From UBA2705 sp963977105 (GTDB taxonomy: Bacteria; Pseudomonadota; Alphaproteobacteria; Micavibrionales; Micavibrionaceae): 64,000 nt of DNA. The notes beneath the pieces are model-generated. The model saw only the letters and a list, made by a program, of their open reading frames with translations. It did not search any database and was not told the DNA's origin. Shown one piece after another: positions 1 to 9,103 of this stretch (positions within the stretch are counted from its first letter, which is position 1; every line of letters begins with the position of its first letter). Both the position numbers and the translations under genes were made by a program. The stretch is taken from NCBI GenBank assembly GCA_963977105.1, contig CAXBNI010000001.1, positions 372,001 to 436,000 of the forward strand. Direction: 5' to 3'.

Positions 1-1
1 A

Positions 2-361
2 GTTGATGGGCAAGATATTTTTGCAGTTCAGGCTGCGGCGCGTCAAGCGCTTGATCATGTCCGTACAGGCAATGGGCCGTATATTCTCGAAGTTATGACT
101 TATCGTTACCGTGGACATTCAATGTCTGATCCTGCGAATTACCGTAGCAAGGATGAGGTCAATAAGTATAAAACGGACCATGACCCTATTCAGGCCGTCA
201 AGAATATGATGAGTGAAAACGGGGTCGAAGAAGCTGAAGTTAAAGCGATAGATAAAGATATTAAAGCTATCGTAAATGACGCGGCAGAGTTTGCTAAGGA
301 ATCACCGGAGCTTCCTGCGGATGACCTTTGGACTGACATCCTTGTGCCGATTGAAGAATAA
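2..361 (+). CDS. pdhA: pyruvate dehydrogenase E1 component, alpha subunit (3' end only)
   Basis: This is the C-terminal 119 residues of the thiamine-diphosphate E1 alpha subunit; the 5' part lies outside the window. The reading frame is open from base 2. The family-typical stretch YRYRGHSMSDP followed by a YRSKDEV-like segment is the conserved E1-alpha active-site loop region. E1 alpha pairs with E1 beta (next gene, 40 nt downstream) to decarboxylate pyruvate and acetylate the lipoyl groups. It is the first visible gene of a pdhA-pdhB-pdhC operon, and the short spacing to pdhB supports cotranscription. Confidence 0.93.
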   Translation, partial: VDGQDIFAVQAAARQALDHVRTGNGPYILEVMTYRYRGHSMSDPANYRSKDEVNKYKTDHDPIQAVKNMMSENGVEEAEVKAIDKDIKAIVNDAAEFAKESPELPADDLWTDILVPIEE

Positions 362-401
362 AATATAACATTAAATCAGATTATTAGCGGAGTTAATTAA
401 G

Positions 402-1841
402 ATGGCCATTGAAGTATTGATGCCGGCTCTATCACCAACGATGACAGAAGGTAACCTTGCGCGTTGGATCAAAAAGGAAGGTGACAGCGTCGAAGCAGGC
501 GATGTCATTGCCGAAATTGAAACAGATAAAGCCACAATGGAAGTTGAAGCCGTTGATGAAGGCGTTATCGGCAAGATTGTTGTCGCAGAAGGCACAGAAG
601 CCGTCGCAGTAAATTCTGTGATTGCCGTGTTATTGGAAGAGGGCGAAGATGCGAGTGCATTAGAAAATCTCGCTCCCGCGGTGCCAACTGAAAACAAAGA
701 AGCCGCAGCAAGCAGCGAAGAAACGCCCTCAGCCCCAGTGCAGGGTGACGTGGTTTCAGGCGCAGCAGGCGCTGCCGTGAAAAATCGTGATATTTTATAC
801 GCTCAAGGCGCTGTTGTTGAGCCACCAGTGTTTGATGAATCGTCTTATTTTACTGACACCGTGAACCAAACTGTTCGTGAAGCACTGCGTGATGCAATGG
901 CAGAAGAAATGCGTAAAGATGATAACGTTTACCTTATGGGTGAAGAAGTCGCGGAATATAATGGTGCATATAAGGTCTCTCAAGGTTTGCTTGATGAGTT
1001 TGGTGCAAAACGCGTAATTGATACGCCGATTACTGAACATGGTTTTGCGGGCATAGCGACAGGCTCTGCCTTTACTGGGCTAAAGCCAATTGTTGAATTT
1101 ATGACGATGAACTTTGCCATGCAGGCGATTGACCACATTATTAACTCAGCGGCAAAAACATTATATATGGCAGGCGGTCAGCTTGGCTGTCCTATCGTTT
1201 TCCGTGGCCCTAACGGCGCGGCAACACGCGTCGGCGCACAGCATTCTCAGTGTTATGCGTCATGGTATGCACATGTCCCGGGTTTGAAAGTCGTTGCGCC
1301 TTGGTCGGCATCGGATGCGAAGGGTTTGATGAAGGCCGCTATTCGTGACCCGAACCCTGTGATTATCCTTGAAAACGAAATGATGTACGGTAAAAGCTTT
1401 GACGTACCAACGGATGAAGATTACGTGATCCCGATAGGGCGCGCAAAAATTGAACGTGAAGGCAGTGATGTGACGATCGTTGCATTCTCTATCATGGTTG
1501 GCAAGGCTATGGAAGCGGCAGAGAAGCTCGCTGAGCAGGGCATTGATGCTGAAGTCATCAATTTACGTTCAGTGCGTCCGCTTGACCGCTGGACGATCCT
1601 CGAGAGCGTGAAGAAGACAAACCGTATCGTAACACTTGAAGAAGGCTGGCCTTTTGCAGGTATTGGCGCAGAAATCGCGGCTTTATGCGGCGAACATGCG
1701 TTTGATTATATGGATGCACCAGTTGTCCGTGTGTGCGGCGCTGATGTGCCTATGCCATACGCCAACAACCTAGAGCAGCTTGCTTTGCCACAAATTGACG
1801 AAATTGTGCAGGCCGCCAAAAAAGTGTGTTACCAAGACTAG
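402..1841 (+). CDS. pdhB: pyruvate dehydrogenase E1 component, beta subunit with N-terminal lipoyl domain
   Basis: A 479-residue protein. Residues 1-80 are a lipoyl domain with lipoylation site ETDKATME (Lys43). Residues 85-145 are an Ala/Glu/Pro-rich flexible linker. From about residue 155 a complete E1 beta subunit follows (transketolase-like pyrimidine-binding and C-terminal domains). E1 beta forms the active site with PdhA. A lipoyl domain fused to E1 beta is known from alphaproteobacteria such as rhizobia and Zymomonas, and explains why the protein is about 140 residues longer than ordinary E1 beta. A GGAG ribosome site lies 9 nt before the ATG. pdhC follows after 29 nt. Confidence 0.97.
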   Translation: MAIEVLMPALSPTMTEGNLARWIKKEGDSVEAGDVIAEIETDKATMEVEAVDEGVIGKIVVAEGTEAVAVNSVIAVLLEEGEDASALENLAPAVPTENKEAAASSEETPSAPVQGDVVSGAAGAAVKNRDILYAQGAVVEPPVFDESSYFTDTVNQTVREALRDAMAEEMRKDDNVYLMGEEVAEYNGAYKVSQGLLDEFGAKRVIDTPITEHGFAGIATGSAFTGLKPIVEFMTMNFAMQAIDHIINSAAKTLYMAGGQLGCPIVFRGPNGAATRVGAQHSQCYASWYAHVPGLKVVAPWSASDAKGLMKAAIRDPNPVIILENEMMYGKSFDVPTDEDYVIPIGRAKIEREGSDVTIVAFSIMVGKAMEAAEKLAEQGIDAEVINLRSVRPLDRWTILESVKKTNRIVTLEEGWPFAGIGAEIAALCGEHAFDYMDAPVVRVCGADVPMPYANNLEQLALPQIDEIVQAAKKVCYQD

Positions 1842-1870
1842 TCGCATTACAGTAATAGAGAGACGAAGAT

Positions 1871-3172
1871 ATGCCTATTGAAGTTCTTATGCCTGCATTA
1901 TCACCAACAATGACCGAAGGTACTTTGGCGCGTTGGATTAAAAAAGAAGGCGACCTGGTTGAAGCCGGTGACGTCATCGCCGAGATTGAAACCGATAAAG
2001 CAACAATGGAAGTTGAGGCTGTCGATGAAGGCAAGCTAGCTAAAATTCTTGTCGAAGCTGGCAGCGAAAATGTCCCCGTGAATGCGGCAATTGCTGTTTT
2101 ACTTGAAGATGGTGAAGATGATAGCGCCGCAGATGGCTTTACATCCGCGGGTAGCGTGGCTGTTGCCCCTGCTGAAAAGGCTCCAGAAGAAACAAAAGCG
2201 GCTGAACCTGCTGCAGCGCCAGTAAAGGTGGCGTCACCGGAAGCGCCAATGCCAACAACTGGGCGTGTGTTCTCATCACCATTAGCACGACGTTTGGCGA
2301 AAGACGCTGGCATTGATCTTGCTGCTATTAAAGGCACAGGTCCAAAAGGCCGTGTAGTAAAAGCAGACGTTCTTAAAGCAAAAGAGCAGGGCGTTTCAGG
2401 TGCATCTAAACCAGCGCAGCAACCTTCGCTGCAAGCGGCCACAGGACAAGCTTACGACGTGGACACAAAAATGAATATGTTCGCGATGCCGTATAAAGAA
2501 TTGCCAGTAAATAATATTCAAAAAATTACCGCGAAACGTTTGCTAGAATCAAAGACAACCGTTCCGCATTTCTATCTAACGATGGAAATTCAGCTTGATA
2601 ACTTACTTGCTGCGCGTAAGGACATGAATGATAAAGCAAATGGCGCTTATAAACTATCCGTTAATGATTTTATTGTGAAGGCATCAGCAATGGCGCTTAA
2701 GGCATATCCTGCATGTAACGTATCTTGGCAGGGCAGCTCCATTCATCAATTTTTGCATTCTGATATTTCAGTTGCCGTGGCAACGCCAAACGGCTTAATT
2801 ACGCCGATTGTTAAGGCGGCAGAAAGCAAGGGCCTTGCTGAAATTTCAGCTGAAGTTAAAGAGCTCGCAGGGCGCGCCCGTGAAGGCAAATTGAAACCAG
2901 AAGAGTTTCAGGGCGGTTCATTCTCAATTTCTAACCTCGGCATGTTCGGTGTGAGCGAATTTTCTGCGATTATCAACCCGCCACAAGCCTGCATTTTGGC
3001 TATTGGCGCGGGCGTGCAGCAGCCCGTCGTTAAAAACGGCCAAATCGAAATCGGCACAGTGATGAAAGCCACGCTTTCCACCGACCACCGCGCGGTAGAC
3101 GGCGCAGTAGGTGCCGCATTCTTGAAGATCCTGAAAGATTATATTGAGAACCCAGTTTCAATGCTGCTTTAA
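1871..3172 (+). CDS. pdhC: dihydrolipoamide acetyltransferase, E2 of pyruvate dehydrogenase
   Basis: A 433-residue E2 core. It has an N-terminal lipoyl domain (Lys43 in ETDKATME), a linker, a peripheral-subunit-binding domain at about residues 133-170 (SSPLARRLAKDAGID, GTGPKGRVVKADV), and the catalytic acyltransferase domain from about 210. The active-site motif DHRAVDG gives His406 and Asp410. It transfers acetyl from the lipoyl arm to CoA and scaffolds E1 and E3. Its lipoyl domain closely matches that of PdhB in protein sequence, with many silent DNA differences. A strong intrinsic terminator follows the stop codon, so E3 (lpd) is made from another transcript. Confidence 0.97.
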   Translation: MPIEVLMPALSPTMTEGTLARWIKKEGDLVEAGDVIAEIETDKATMEVEAVDEGKLAKILVEAGSENVPVNAAIAVLLEDGEDDSAADGFTSAGSVAVAPAEKAPEETKAAEPAAAPVKVASPEAPMPTTGRVFSSPLARRLAKDAGIDLAAIKGTGPKGRVVKADVLKAKEQGVSGASKPAQQPSLQAATGQAYDVDTKMNMFAMPYKELPVNNIQKITAKRLLESKTTVPHFYLTMEIQLDNLLAARKDMNDKANGAYKLSVNDFIVKASAMALKAYPACNVSWQGSSIHQFLHSDISVAVATPNGLITPIVKAAESKGLAEISAEVKELAGRAREGKLKPEEFQGGSFSISNLGMFGVSEFSAIINPPQACILAIGAGVQQPVVKNGQIEIGTVMKATLSTDHRAVDGAVGAAFLKILKDYIENPVSMLL

Positions 3173-3188
3173 AATATTTATGATTTAG

Positions 3189-3223
3189 AAAAAGGCTTAC
3201 ATTATTTTGTAAGCCTTTTTTTT
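3189..3223 (+). terminator. Rho-independent terminator after pdhC
   Basis: The stem AAAAAGGCTTAC pairs with GTAAGCCTTTTT around an 8-nt loop and is followed by a T-run, 16 nt after the pdhC stop. It ends the pdhABC transcript before the convergent gene at 3271. Confidence 0.85.
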
Positions 3224-3270
3224 ATGTTTATGACACTGAACATGTGTCGCGCTGCAAATACTGTGAAATG

Positions 3271-3789
3271 CTACAACAGCTTTAAAATTTGTTGATGCGA
3301 ATCTGCGTTAATTTGTTTGACTTCATCAATGCGGTTTATGATTTCGTTGTAATGGGCTTTGCTCTGCTCGATAATTGGTTGTAGCTTAGGGGCAGAGATC
3401 CTTGTTTGAATGTTATTGCCTGTTTCTTCTAGTTGTTGAGATTTTTGTGTAAACAATGCACCTAGATGCTGTTTTTCAGTGCAGATAACTTCAGGTGCCA
3501 TTCTGAAGCTGTTTATGAAGCATACGGCGTGCTGTGGTGCTGGGGTGTCGATCATAAATAGTTTGGCATGTGCTAATGTACGTGCCGATGTGTCGACTAG
3601 GGCTTCAAATTTTATACCGTTTTGCTCTACTTTTGCTGTGAAGTTCTTGCGGATGTGCGTGTCTACGGCGTTGCCAAGACGCATGATCATTGAATCTGCG
3701 TTAAGTGGCAAGTCTTGTGCGCGCTGTGATGCTTGCGCTGTATTGACTGCGCTAAACGCAAAGCAAAGTGCAAAAATATAGTGTTTCAT
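3271..3789 (-). CDS. secreted hypothetical protein with signal peptide
   Basis: A 172-residue protein I do not recognise. The ATG at 3789 is preferred over upstream in-frame starts because it places a clear signal peptide at the N terminus: MKHYIFALCFAF, then TAQA before a predicted cleavage near residue 20. The mature part is mainly helical, with three Cys in the signal and central regions, and a C-terminal half rich in Gln, Asn and Ile that could form a short coiled coil. It is convergent with pdhC and divergent from the kinase gene at 4007. Export to the periplasm is inferred from the signal peptide only. Confidence 0.6.
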   Translation of the reverse strand: MKHYIFALCFAFSAVNTAQASQRAQDLPLNADSMIMRLGNAVDTHIRKNFTAKVEQNGIKFEALVDTSARTLAHAKLFMIDTPAPQHAVCFINSFRMAPEVICTEKQHLGALFTQKSQQLEETGNNIQTRISAPKLQPIIEQSKAHYNEIINRIDEVKQINADSHQQILKLL

Positions 3790-4006
3790 TATGTGTCCCC
3801 AAAGTCTCAAAATTTTTAGTCTGCTGTTTATATCCTTGCGGTTGTTTATTGTCAATACGGTGTTGTATTGAGGTTGTATACAGTGCGTTATTAAATAACA
3901 GAGCCATGAAAATTGTGGATCGGTCGAAGATAGTTTTTTACTTTTGGGGCGGTGTTTTGCTACTCTTAGCGAAATCAAAAAAAATATTTGTTGGGGAGTA
4001 GCTTCT

Positions 4007-4693
4007 ATGCGCGTCGAATTAGCCGGTGGATTAGGAATTGGTAAATCGACTTTATGTCGTGCGCTGGAGCGCATGGGCTTTAATTGCATATACGAAAACC
4101 TTGATAACAACCTGTTTTTACAGGATGCTTTTATTGATCCAGCAAAGTTTCGTTTCCCTTCGCAAATGTGGTTTGCGTTGACTAAATTTCACGAATTAAA
4201 TAAATTCTATAGCGATGATCGGATTAATGTACTCGACCAAGCCATATTAAACGTGTTGGCCTATACCAACTTGTTCTTTGGCGACGAAGACCCTGAGGGG
4301 CTGCGTTTGGTGCAGGATACGTTTGCTCACCTTGAACATACAATGGGTAAGCCCGACTTGATTATTCATTTGGAATGTTCACCAGAGGTGCAAATGGAGC
4401 GTATTTCAGGGCGCGGCCGCAGCCATGAAAAAGCGATTGAGATGGATTACCTTGTCGCGCTTCATGATGAAATCAACCGCCTGATGGATGTCGCGCGCGC
4501 AGAAGGGCAGGAGGTTCTAGTCATTGATACTGAGAAGGTCAATATTGACGAACATAAAATTTTCGCCGCAGACCTCGCGCGCCAAGTTGCGGATCAGTTT
4601 GATATAAACATTCAGCATTACATGAATAAATTTGTCTCAGAACAAAAACGCCACGGCGCACAGTTGCCGTTAGATAATGCAAACGCTGCTTAA
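4007..4693 (+). CDS. deoxynucleoside kinase family protein
   Basis: A 228-residue P-loop kinase of the deoxynucleoside/deoxyadenosine kinase type. Walker A is GGLGIGKS (residues 7-14). The lid-like segment RISGRGRSHEKAIE and the following YLVALHDE helix are typical of the family. Substrate phosphorylation in deoxynucleotide salvage is the expected role. The usual DRS motif reads DQA here (VLDQAILN), so substrate and activity are open. The ATG at 4007 is chosen because a GGGGAG ribosome site lies 8 nt upstream; a 21-codon longer frame lacks one. The gene sits alone between pdhC and lpd with unknown neighbours. Confidence 0.75.
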   Translation: MRVELAGGLGIGKSTLCRALERMGFNCIYENLDNNLFLQDAFIDPAKFRFPSQMWFALTKFHELNKFYSDDRINVLDQAILNVLAYTNLFFGDEDPEGLRLVQDTFAHLEHTMGKPDLIIHLECSPEVQMERISGRGRSHEKAIEMDYLVALHDEINRLMDVARAEGQEVLVIDTEKVNIDEHKIFAADLARQVADQFDINIQHYMNKFVSEQKRHGAQLPLDNANAA

Positions 4694-4776
4694 AAAAACT
4701 CCTTAATGTTATGTTAATAGCTACTCTCGTATAATCGTTGGAATGGATTATAAATACAAATAGGGCGGCAACCACG

Positions 4777-5772
4777 ATGGGTAACATTATTGAACGCATG
4801 TCTGCGTTATCAGATCTCAGCGAAAGCGATGTTAAGCAAAAAATTGATGATATACGGCATTTGCGGGTTAACCCTGCAGATGACCCTGAGTTTATGGATG
4901 TGGCGAAGCAGGCATATAAAGAGATTGCGCCCGTCAGCCTTGCGCGTATGGAGTTTGATAAAAGCCGGCTTGGCCTAGATGGGGATCAAGGCGCTAATTT
5001 TATCGGTCGTAAAATCGTTAAAGGATTAGATGACATAGACAAATTACAGGATATGCGTGAGGAGTTTATAGCAAGCCAAGAGCAAGCTGCGCCAGATTTA
5101 CCTGATGCTTCAGTGGCCGTTACACAGCCAGAGGCTGAAGTATCATATGCAGGGCCGACAGAGATGTTGCAAGACCCCGCAATGGCAGACAGAATTAAAG
5201 CGGCTATGGATGATGTCGCGACGCAAATGGATGGTCGCGGCGTAACCGCTGGAGATTTGATCCTCTATAGCTATAATGGAGAAATGTCGTCAGCCGCTGA
5301 AGTTGTCGAGGCCGCTGACCTTAATATAGATCAGGTCGATAATATACTGGCTGATGCGCTAAGAGCGCAAGGTGTGCCAGAAGATCAAATTGATATGGCG
5401 CGTACAGCCATGGCACGTATTGACTATGAAGGTGTGCCAGAAAACGGAGTGTCTACAAATAACCTGTCGGCTCAGGGCGCAGAAAATACATCACAGCAAT
5501 GGGCGGATGCACGCGAGCAATATCTTGACGATCTAGGCAATGGAGATATTCACACAGGTCTTGCTGTTGATGAACTTGACGTTCCCGCAGAGGATGAGCT
5601 GGACGAATTTGAAGCCTTTAAACAGCAAACTGCCGATGAGTTTGCTGCGTTTGAAGCTGAATCACAAGCAGAATTTGAGGCTTTTAAGGGCTCTATGAAT
5701 GCTACCGAGCGGCAACCTATTGAAAATGAAGTGCAGCAGCCGCAAATTTCTGTAAAGGGAATGGATATGTAG
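4777..5772 (+). CDS. acidic hypothetical protein with C-terminal 11-residue repeats
   Basis: A 331-residue, strongly acidic, Ala/Glu/Asp-rich protein that I cannot place in a family. The N-terminal 100 residues look helical. The middle (about 130-225) has regular helices (ADRIKAAMDDV, QVDNILADALRAQ). Near the C terminus are three tandem 11-residue units, DEFEAFKQQTA, DEFAAFEAESQ and AEFEAFKGSMN, which would form an amphipathic hendecad helix. No signal peptide or membrane segment is seen, so it is probably cytoplasmic. The ATG at 4777 is preferred (GGGCGG upstream); an in-frame ATG at 4738 is possible. It may be transcribed with the kinase gene, 83 nt upstream. Confidence 0.65.
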   Translation: MGNIIERMSALSDLSESDVKQKIDDIRHLRVNPADDPEFMDVAKQAYKEIAPVSLARMEFDKSRLGLDGDQGANFIGRKIVKGLDDIDKLQDMREEFIASQEQAAPDLPDASVAVTQPEAEVSYAGPTEMLQDPAMADRIKAAMDDVATQMDGRGVTAGDLILYSYNGEMSSAAEVVEAADLNIDQVDNILADALRAQGVPEDQIDMARTAMARIDYEGVPENGVSTNNLSAQGAENTSQQWADAREQYLDDLGNGDIHTGLAVDELDVPAEDELDEFEAFKQQTADEFAAFEAESQAEFEAFKGSMNATERQPIENEVQQPQISVKGMDM

Positions 5773-6019
5773 CTTTAGGGCTGCACGTTAAACAGTTTCT
5801 TCCATAATGGGTGGTTTGCCATTACGGCATTTTCGAATGACAATGATGTATCATAAACATTTATAACGCGCAGATTATCATGGTGGTTATAGTTTCTTGT
5901 TATGACCTCTTTCGCTTATGTCAATAGAGAGCAGAAAAATGATGATGCTTATTGATCGCTGCAGCGTTTTAGGCCATAAAGAGCAGTGATTTTTATCTAT
6001 TTAGAGGGACGATAATAAT

Positions 6020-7426
6020 ATGGCTGATAAATCTTTTGACGTAGTGGTAATTGGCGGCGGGCCGGGTGGTTACGTGGCGGCAATTCGTGCGGCGCAGCTT
6101 GGTATGAAGGTTGCTGTTGTCGAAGCAAATCACCTTGGTGGCATCTGCCTCAACTGGGGCTGTATACCGACTAAGGCGTTGTTACGTTGCGCTGAAATGT
6201 ATCAAAACATGAAGCATGCAGAAGATTTTGGCCTGAAAATAGAAGGCAAAGTGTCGTTTGATTTGAAAAAAATTGTTGAACGCTCTCGCGGCGTATCTAA
6301 GCAGCTTTCGGGCGGTATTGGGCATTTGCTGAAAAAGAACAAGGTCACAGTTTTTGACGCATATGGCAAGCTTGGTGGCAAAGGTAAAGTCACCGTAGAA
6401 AAAGACGGCAAAAAGATTGATGAACTAAGCGCGAAGCATATTATTGTCGCAACCGGCGCTCGTGCGCGCGTTTTGCCAGGATTAGAGCCTGATGGTAAAT
6501 TCGTTTGGTCATATAAAGAAGCGATGATCCCAGAAGATATGCCGAAAAAGCTTTTGGTTATCGGCTCTGGCGCGATTGGCATTGAATTTGCGAGTTTTTA
6601 CAATACGTTTGATGTTGATGTAACGGTTGTTGAACTGTTAGATCGCGTTGTTCCTGTTGAAGACGAAGAGATTTCAGCAATTGTTGGTAAGTCCCTTAAA
6701 AAACAAGGCATGAAGATTCTTACGGGCGCGAAAGTGACCAAAATTGAAAAAAGCAAAGACGATGTAACCGCCCATATCGAAGGTAAAGACGGCAAAGTGA
6801 CGACGGAGAAGTTTGACCGCATCATTAGCGCCGTTGGCATTGTTGGCAATGTAGAAAATATCGGCCTAGAAAACACTAAAATCAAGCTCGATCGCGGGCA
6901 TATTAAAGTTGATGGTTACTTGCAGACGGATGAGCCGAATGTCTATGCGGTTGGTGATGTCGTGTCGCCGCCTTGGCTTGCGCATAAAGCGTCGCATGAG
7001 GGCATTATCTGCGTTGAGAAGATAGCAGGTTTGAAAAACGTCCACCCAATGGCAGCTGAGAACATTCCTGCTTGCACATATTGTCACCCACAGGTGGCAT
7101 CCATCGGTTTCACCGAAGCGCAATGTAAAGAGAAGGGCTTGAAAGTTAAAATCGGACGTTTCCCATTCATTGGTAACGGTAAAGCGATTGCGATGGGTGA
7201 GGCCGAAGGCTTAATCAAGACTATTTTTGATGCGAAAACGGGTGAATTACTAGGCGCGCATATGGTCGGCGCAGAAGTGACGGAGCTTATTCAAGGGTTC
7301 TCAATCGCGAAGACGCTAGAGACCACAGAAGAAGATCTGATGCATACGGTTTTCCCGCATCCCACTTTGTCAGAAATGATGCATGAATCAGTGCTTGATG
7401 CATATGACCGTGCAATACATTTTTAG
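6020..7426 (+). CDS. lpdA: dihydrolipoamide dehydrogenase (E3)
   Basis: A 468-residue FAD/NAD flavoenzyme that reoxidises dihydrolipoyl groups of 2-oxoacid dehydrogenases. It has the FAD-binding GGGPGGY (residues 12-18), the redox disulfide GGICLNWGCIPTK (Cys43/Cys48), a second nucleotide-binding motif GSGAIGIEF near residue 183, and the C-terminal catalytic pair in HPTLSE (His447/Glu452). Length and motifs are complete. A GAGGGA ribosome site precedes the ATG. It is separated from pdhC by about 2.8 kb of unrelated genes but close to lipA, so the lipoate theme continues. A 247-nt gap upstream, with no gene visible, presumably carries its promoter. Confidence 0.97.
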   Translation: MADKSFDVVVIGGGPGGYVAAIRAAQLGMKVAVVEANHLGGICLNWGCIPTKALLRCAEMYQNMKHAEDFGLKIEGKVSFDLKKIVERSRGVSKQLSGGIGHLLKKNKVTVFDAYGKLGGKGKVTVEKDGKKIDELSAKHIIVATGARARVLPGLEPDGKFVWSYKEAMIPEDMPKKLLVIGSGAIGIEFASFYNTFDVDVTVVELLDRVVPVEDEEISAIVGKSLKKQGMKILTGAKVTKIEKSKDDVTAHIEGKDGKVTTEKFDRIISAVGIVGNVENIGLENTKIKLDRGHIKVDGYLQTDEPNVYAVGDVVSPPWLAHKASHEGIICVEKIAGLKNVHPMAAENIPACTYCHPQVASIGFTEAQCKEKGLKVKIGRFPFIGNGKAIAMGEAEGLIKTIFDAKTGELLGAHMVGAEVTELIQGFSIAKTLETTEEDLMHTVFPHPTLSEMMHESVLDAYDRAIHF

Positions 7427-7451
7427 GCTTTAAATTGCGATAAATGATTTT

Positions 7452-7919
7452 TTAGGAAAGGCTGTGCGTGAGCATGGCCTTTGCTGTATCTAGGCGCTGT
7501 TTTTGTGAGTAGACAAGTTTGTCACTGCCAAGGGCCTCAACTGCATCCATCAGTTCAGAGTGTTTGTTGATGTTTACAAAGCCTGATGGTTGATAGGCGC
7601 TTTCTGGGGCTTGCTTTAAATATGCTGCGCGGCTGTTTTCATCGCTTGTGCCGCTAATTTTATCAAAGGCGTGGACGAGGTCTAGGGATTCTGATGTCGT
7701 TAAGTTAACGAGTTTGAAGATAAGGCGCGTGTCGAGGTGGTCTTTGTCTGTGAATTCTTCTAGGGTTAAGCGGTGGCTGGTGAGGCCGCGATCCGCAATC
7801 ATTACTTGGTTGTAAAACGGGCTATCTTTCTTTGGTAGGCGGGATGCTACGCAATCAATCGGTTTTTGTATGAAAAAATTTGTCCATGTTTTGAATGTAT
7901 CTTTTAAGCTGTTTAACAT
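7452..7919 (-). CDS. hypothetical protein
   Basis: A 155-residue soluble protein of unknown function. It begins with a basic/aromatic helix (MLNSLKDTFKTWTNFF) that could contact the membrane, followed by a mixed alpha/beta-looking region (DTRLIFKLVNL) and a C-terminal helix. There is no signal peptide, no recognisable catalytic motif and a single Cys. It is convergent with lpdA, with stop codons 25 nt apart, and stands alone. The complete frame and composition like its neighbours support a real gene. Confidence 0.55.
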   Translation of the reverse strand: MLNSLKDTFKTWTNFFIQKPIDCVASRLPKKDSPFYNQVMIADRGLTSHRLTLEEFTDKDHLDTRLIFKLVNLTTSESLDLVHAFDKISGTSDENSRAAYLKQAPESAYQPSGFVNINKHSELMDAVEALGSDKLVYSQKQRLDTAKAMLTHSLS

Positions 7920-8113
7920 TTTTGCCCCTTATTGTGACCCAGTAACTCTGTTTGGTGGTGCTTTTTGTAATTATAACTCTTGCTAGGTGTAGTTTTAGCA
8001 AGTTTATTATGTCAAGTCAAGTAAAGTTAAAACAGAACGTAATTGGCACATTAAACCGTAGAAATGTTGAAATGAATATGCTAAACCCTAACTACGGATT
8101 AGGAAGATGAGAC

Positions 8114-9073
8114 ATGACATATAATGAAGAGCTATTAAAGCGCGATAAGCGCCATCCTGAGAAACAAAAGAATCCAGATCGTCCAATGGGGAAGAAGCCT
8201 GACTGGATACGCGTGAAAGCGCCTCAGGGAAAGACATTTCACGAAACCCGTGAGATTATGAAGTCTTTGAATCTGACGACGGTCTGCGAAGAGGCGGGCT
8301 GCCCGAATATTGGCGAATGCTGGGATAAAAAACACGCAACACTGATGGTGATGGGTGAAGTCTGTACGCGCGCATGCGCATTTTGTAACATAGCAACAGG
8401 CAAGCCAAATGAGCTTGATAAAATGGAGCCGCTGCGCGTTGGCGTCGCTGTGTCTAAAATGGGCCTGAACCATGTTGTGATTACGTCGGTGGACCGTGAT
8501 GATTTGGATGATGGCGGCGCGGCGCATTGGCGCAAAACGATTGAAGCGATACGTTTTAAGGCGCCAAATACAACGATTGAGATCCTTACTGGCGATTTTA
8601 AGGGGGATATTGACGCGATTGACCACGTTATTGACGCAAAACCGGACGTTTTCAATCATAACCTTGAAACGGTGCCTGCTTTATACCCAACAATTCGCCC
8701 TGGGGCGCGTTATTTCCGCTCTTTGCGTTTGTTAGAGCGTGTTAAAGATGTCGCGCCAGACATTTTCACCAAGTCAGGCTTAATGGTTGGTCTTGGGGAA
8801 ACGGCAGCGCAAGTAGGACAGGTTATGGATGATATGCGTGCCGCAAAAATTGATTTCATTACAATTGGACAATATTTGCAACCAACGCCAAAACATGCGC
8901 CGGTTGACCGTTTTTGGACACCTGAAGAGTTTGTTAAGTTAGAGCGCATGGCAAAAGCCAAAGGCTTTTTAATGGTATCAGCTACACCGCTTACGCGCTC
9001 ATCTTACCATGCGGATGCGGACTTTGAAAAACTACGTGCTGCTCGTGCACGTAAAGTTGCCGCGGGACAGTAA
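8114..9073 (+). CDS. lipA: lipoyl synthase (radical SAM)
   Basis: A 319-residue radical-SAM enzyme that inserts two sulfurs into octanoyl groups on lipoyl domains, such as those of PdhB and PdhC here. The auxiliary cluster ligands are in VCEEAGCPNIGEC (Cys58, Cys63, Cys69). The radical-SAM cluster is CTRACAFC (Cys84, Cys88, Cys91). The C-terminal RSSYHA motif contains the conserved serine ligand region. Full length. An AGGAAG ribosome site precedes the ATG. It is probably cotranscribed with the small gene at 9104 and ratA. Confidence 0.97.
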   Translation: MTYNEELLKRDKRHPEKQKNPDRPMGKKPDWIRVKAPQGKTFHETREIMKSLNLTTVCEEAGCPNIGECWDKKHATLMVMGEVCTRACAFCNIATGKPNELDKMEPLRVGVAVSKMGLNHVVITSVDRDDLDDGGAAHWRKTIEAIRFKAPNTTIEILTGDFKGDIDAIDHVIDAKPDVFNHNLETVPALYPTIRPGARYFRSLRLLERVKDVAPDIFTKSGLMVGLGETAAQVGQVMDDMRAAKIDFITIGQYLQPTPKHAPVDRFWTPEEFVKLERMAKAKGFLMVSATPLTRSSYHADADFEKLRAARARKVAAGQ

Positions 9074-9103
9074 ATTAGCCTATAAATAAGAGTATCTGCT
9101 TCG

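Noticed and set aside
371..2442. Long minus-strand open frames opposite the pdhB and pdhC lipoyl domains, including one of 230 codons
   Set aside because: They lie fully inside clear pdh genes, have Ser/Ala/Thr-rich translations typical of reverse reading of GC-balanced codons, and lack ribosome sites.
5773..6019. Possible short gene or riboswitch upstream of lpdA
   Set aside because: No frame with a ribosome site and no convincing conserved stem structure; presumably only the lpdA promoter region.
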